From Magnetospirillum sp. 64-120 (GTDB taxonomy: Bacteria > Pseudomonadota > Alphaproteobacteria > Rhodospirillales > Magnetospirillaceae), in contig MKVK01000046.1 of the NCBI GenBank assembly GCA_001898825.1, forward strand, positions 186,001-250,000: 64,000 bases of DNA, written 5' to 3'. The notes under the pieces were generated by a model. The model was given only the letters and a program-made list of their open reading frames with translations. It had not been told where the DNA came from and made no database searches. Shown here piece by piece: positions 63,816 through 64,000 of the stretch. The position numbers and the translations under genes are program-made. Numbering within the stretch: position 1 is the stretch's first letter; the number at the start of each line of letters is the position of its first letter.

Positions 63816-64000
63816 TGCCTGCTCCGTTATTGCATCCGCCCAGGTCTCGTTCGGTGGGGGCCAGGCGGGGACCTCAATTCACATTCCCAGTCATTATGCG
63901 GCTATTTCTTTCGGATTGCATCAGGTCTGCACCGGAAAAAGCATGCGCTAGGAGCTGTTTTTCTGTGCGCATCTGTGTTCTTGGTTTCACTTTTCGTTAA
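63816..64000. other. Upstream region of the FecR gene to window end
   Basis: This 185-bp stretch is outside any gene and becomes AT-rich toward the edge. It should contain the promoter of the FecR gene on the minus strand. No confident promoter element or other feature was recognised, and the next gene lies beyond the window. Confidence 0.4.

Overview
The window looks like chromosomal DNA of a GC-rich alphaproteobacterium of the Rhodospirillales, most like Magnetospirillum or a close relative. This rests on the flagellar gene order (fliF-fliG-fliH-fliN-flbD-flhA-flhF-flhG, and cheY-cheZ next to motE/DUF6468/fliM/fliL/flgFGAH), an FlbD-type regulator with a CheZ, a DUF1476 ATPase-zeta homologue, and many bacteriohemerythrin, PAS and chemotaxis parts. 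Coding density is about 93% and no tRNA, rRNA, CRISPR or insertion sequence was seen.

Layout. 1-11473 (+): end of flgE, a terminator, then a flagellar operon fliF, fliG, fliH, fliN, flbD, flhA, flhF, flhG and a FliK-like gene. 11474-19123 (mostly -): exoD, terC, an ATPase zeta homologue, an AmpD-like amidase, a shortened DMT transporter, uup, a SPOR lipoprotein, prmA and a parDE toxin-antitoxin pair. 19124-30528: uvrD/pcrA, rlmN, a degenerate thermonuclease-like gene, alaS, small accessory genes, a ghrA-like dehydrogenase, an S41 peptidase, speE and speD. 30529-41751: a large AMIN/TPR-like exported protein, cheZ, cheY, motE, DUF6468, fliM and fliL on the minus strand, diverging from flgF, flgG, flgA and flgH on the plus strand. 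41752-50598: a membrane J-protein, galU, ugd, an Aer-like chemoreceptor, pgm, a phosphomannomutase and a gamma-glutamylcyclotransferase-like gene. 50599-53632: a repeat-rich spacer, cbiX and cobA (siroheme/cobalamin entry), and a voltage-gated potassium channel. 53629-63815 (-): a compact signalling cluster of FecR protein, CHASE2 adenylate cyclase, secreted TPR-CHAT protease-like protein, and a three-module MBL / tandem cNMP-binding / hemerythrin protein, with a small membrane protein downstream.

How it fits together. The two flagellar blocks encode the MS-ring, C-ring switch, export gate, rod/L-ring parts and the CheY/CheZ output. The sigma-54 activator FlbD is encoded in the first block. 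A near-consensus sigma-54 promoter preceded by two GGCA-N5-TGCC palindromes lies before flgF, and the same palindrome lies before fliF, which suggests FlbD-type control of both blocks. galU, ugd, pgm and the phosphomannomutase supply UDP-glucose, UDP-glucuronate and mannose phosphates for envelope polysaccharide.

The best candidate for an undescribed system is the 54-64 kb cluster. A CHASE2 cyclase could make cAMP in response to a periplasmic cue. The next-but-one gene encodes a protein with two cNMP-binding folds, a complete hemerythrin iron site and an HxHxDH metallo-hydrolase, and between them is an exported CHAT protein with intact His/Cys and an EF-hand-like loop. The window also holds a family of at least five short dispersed intergenic repeats placed just after stop codons, one pair of them inside a 75-bp tandem duplication.
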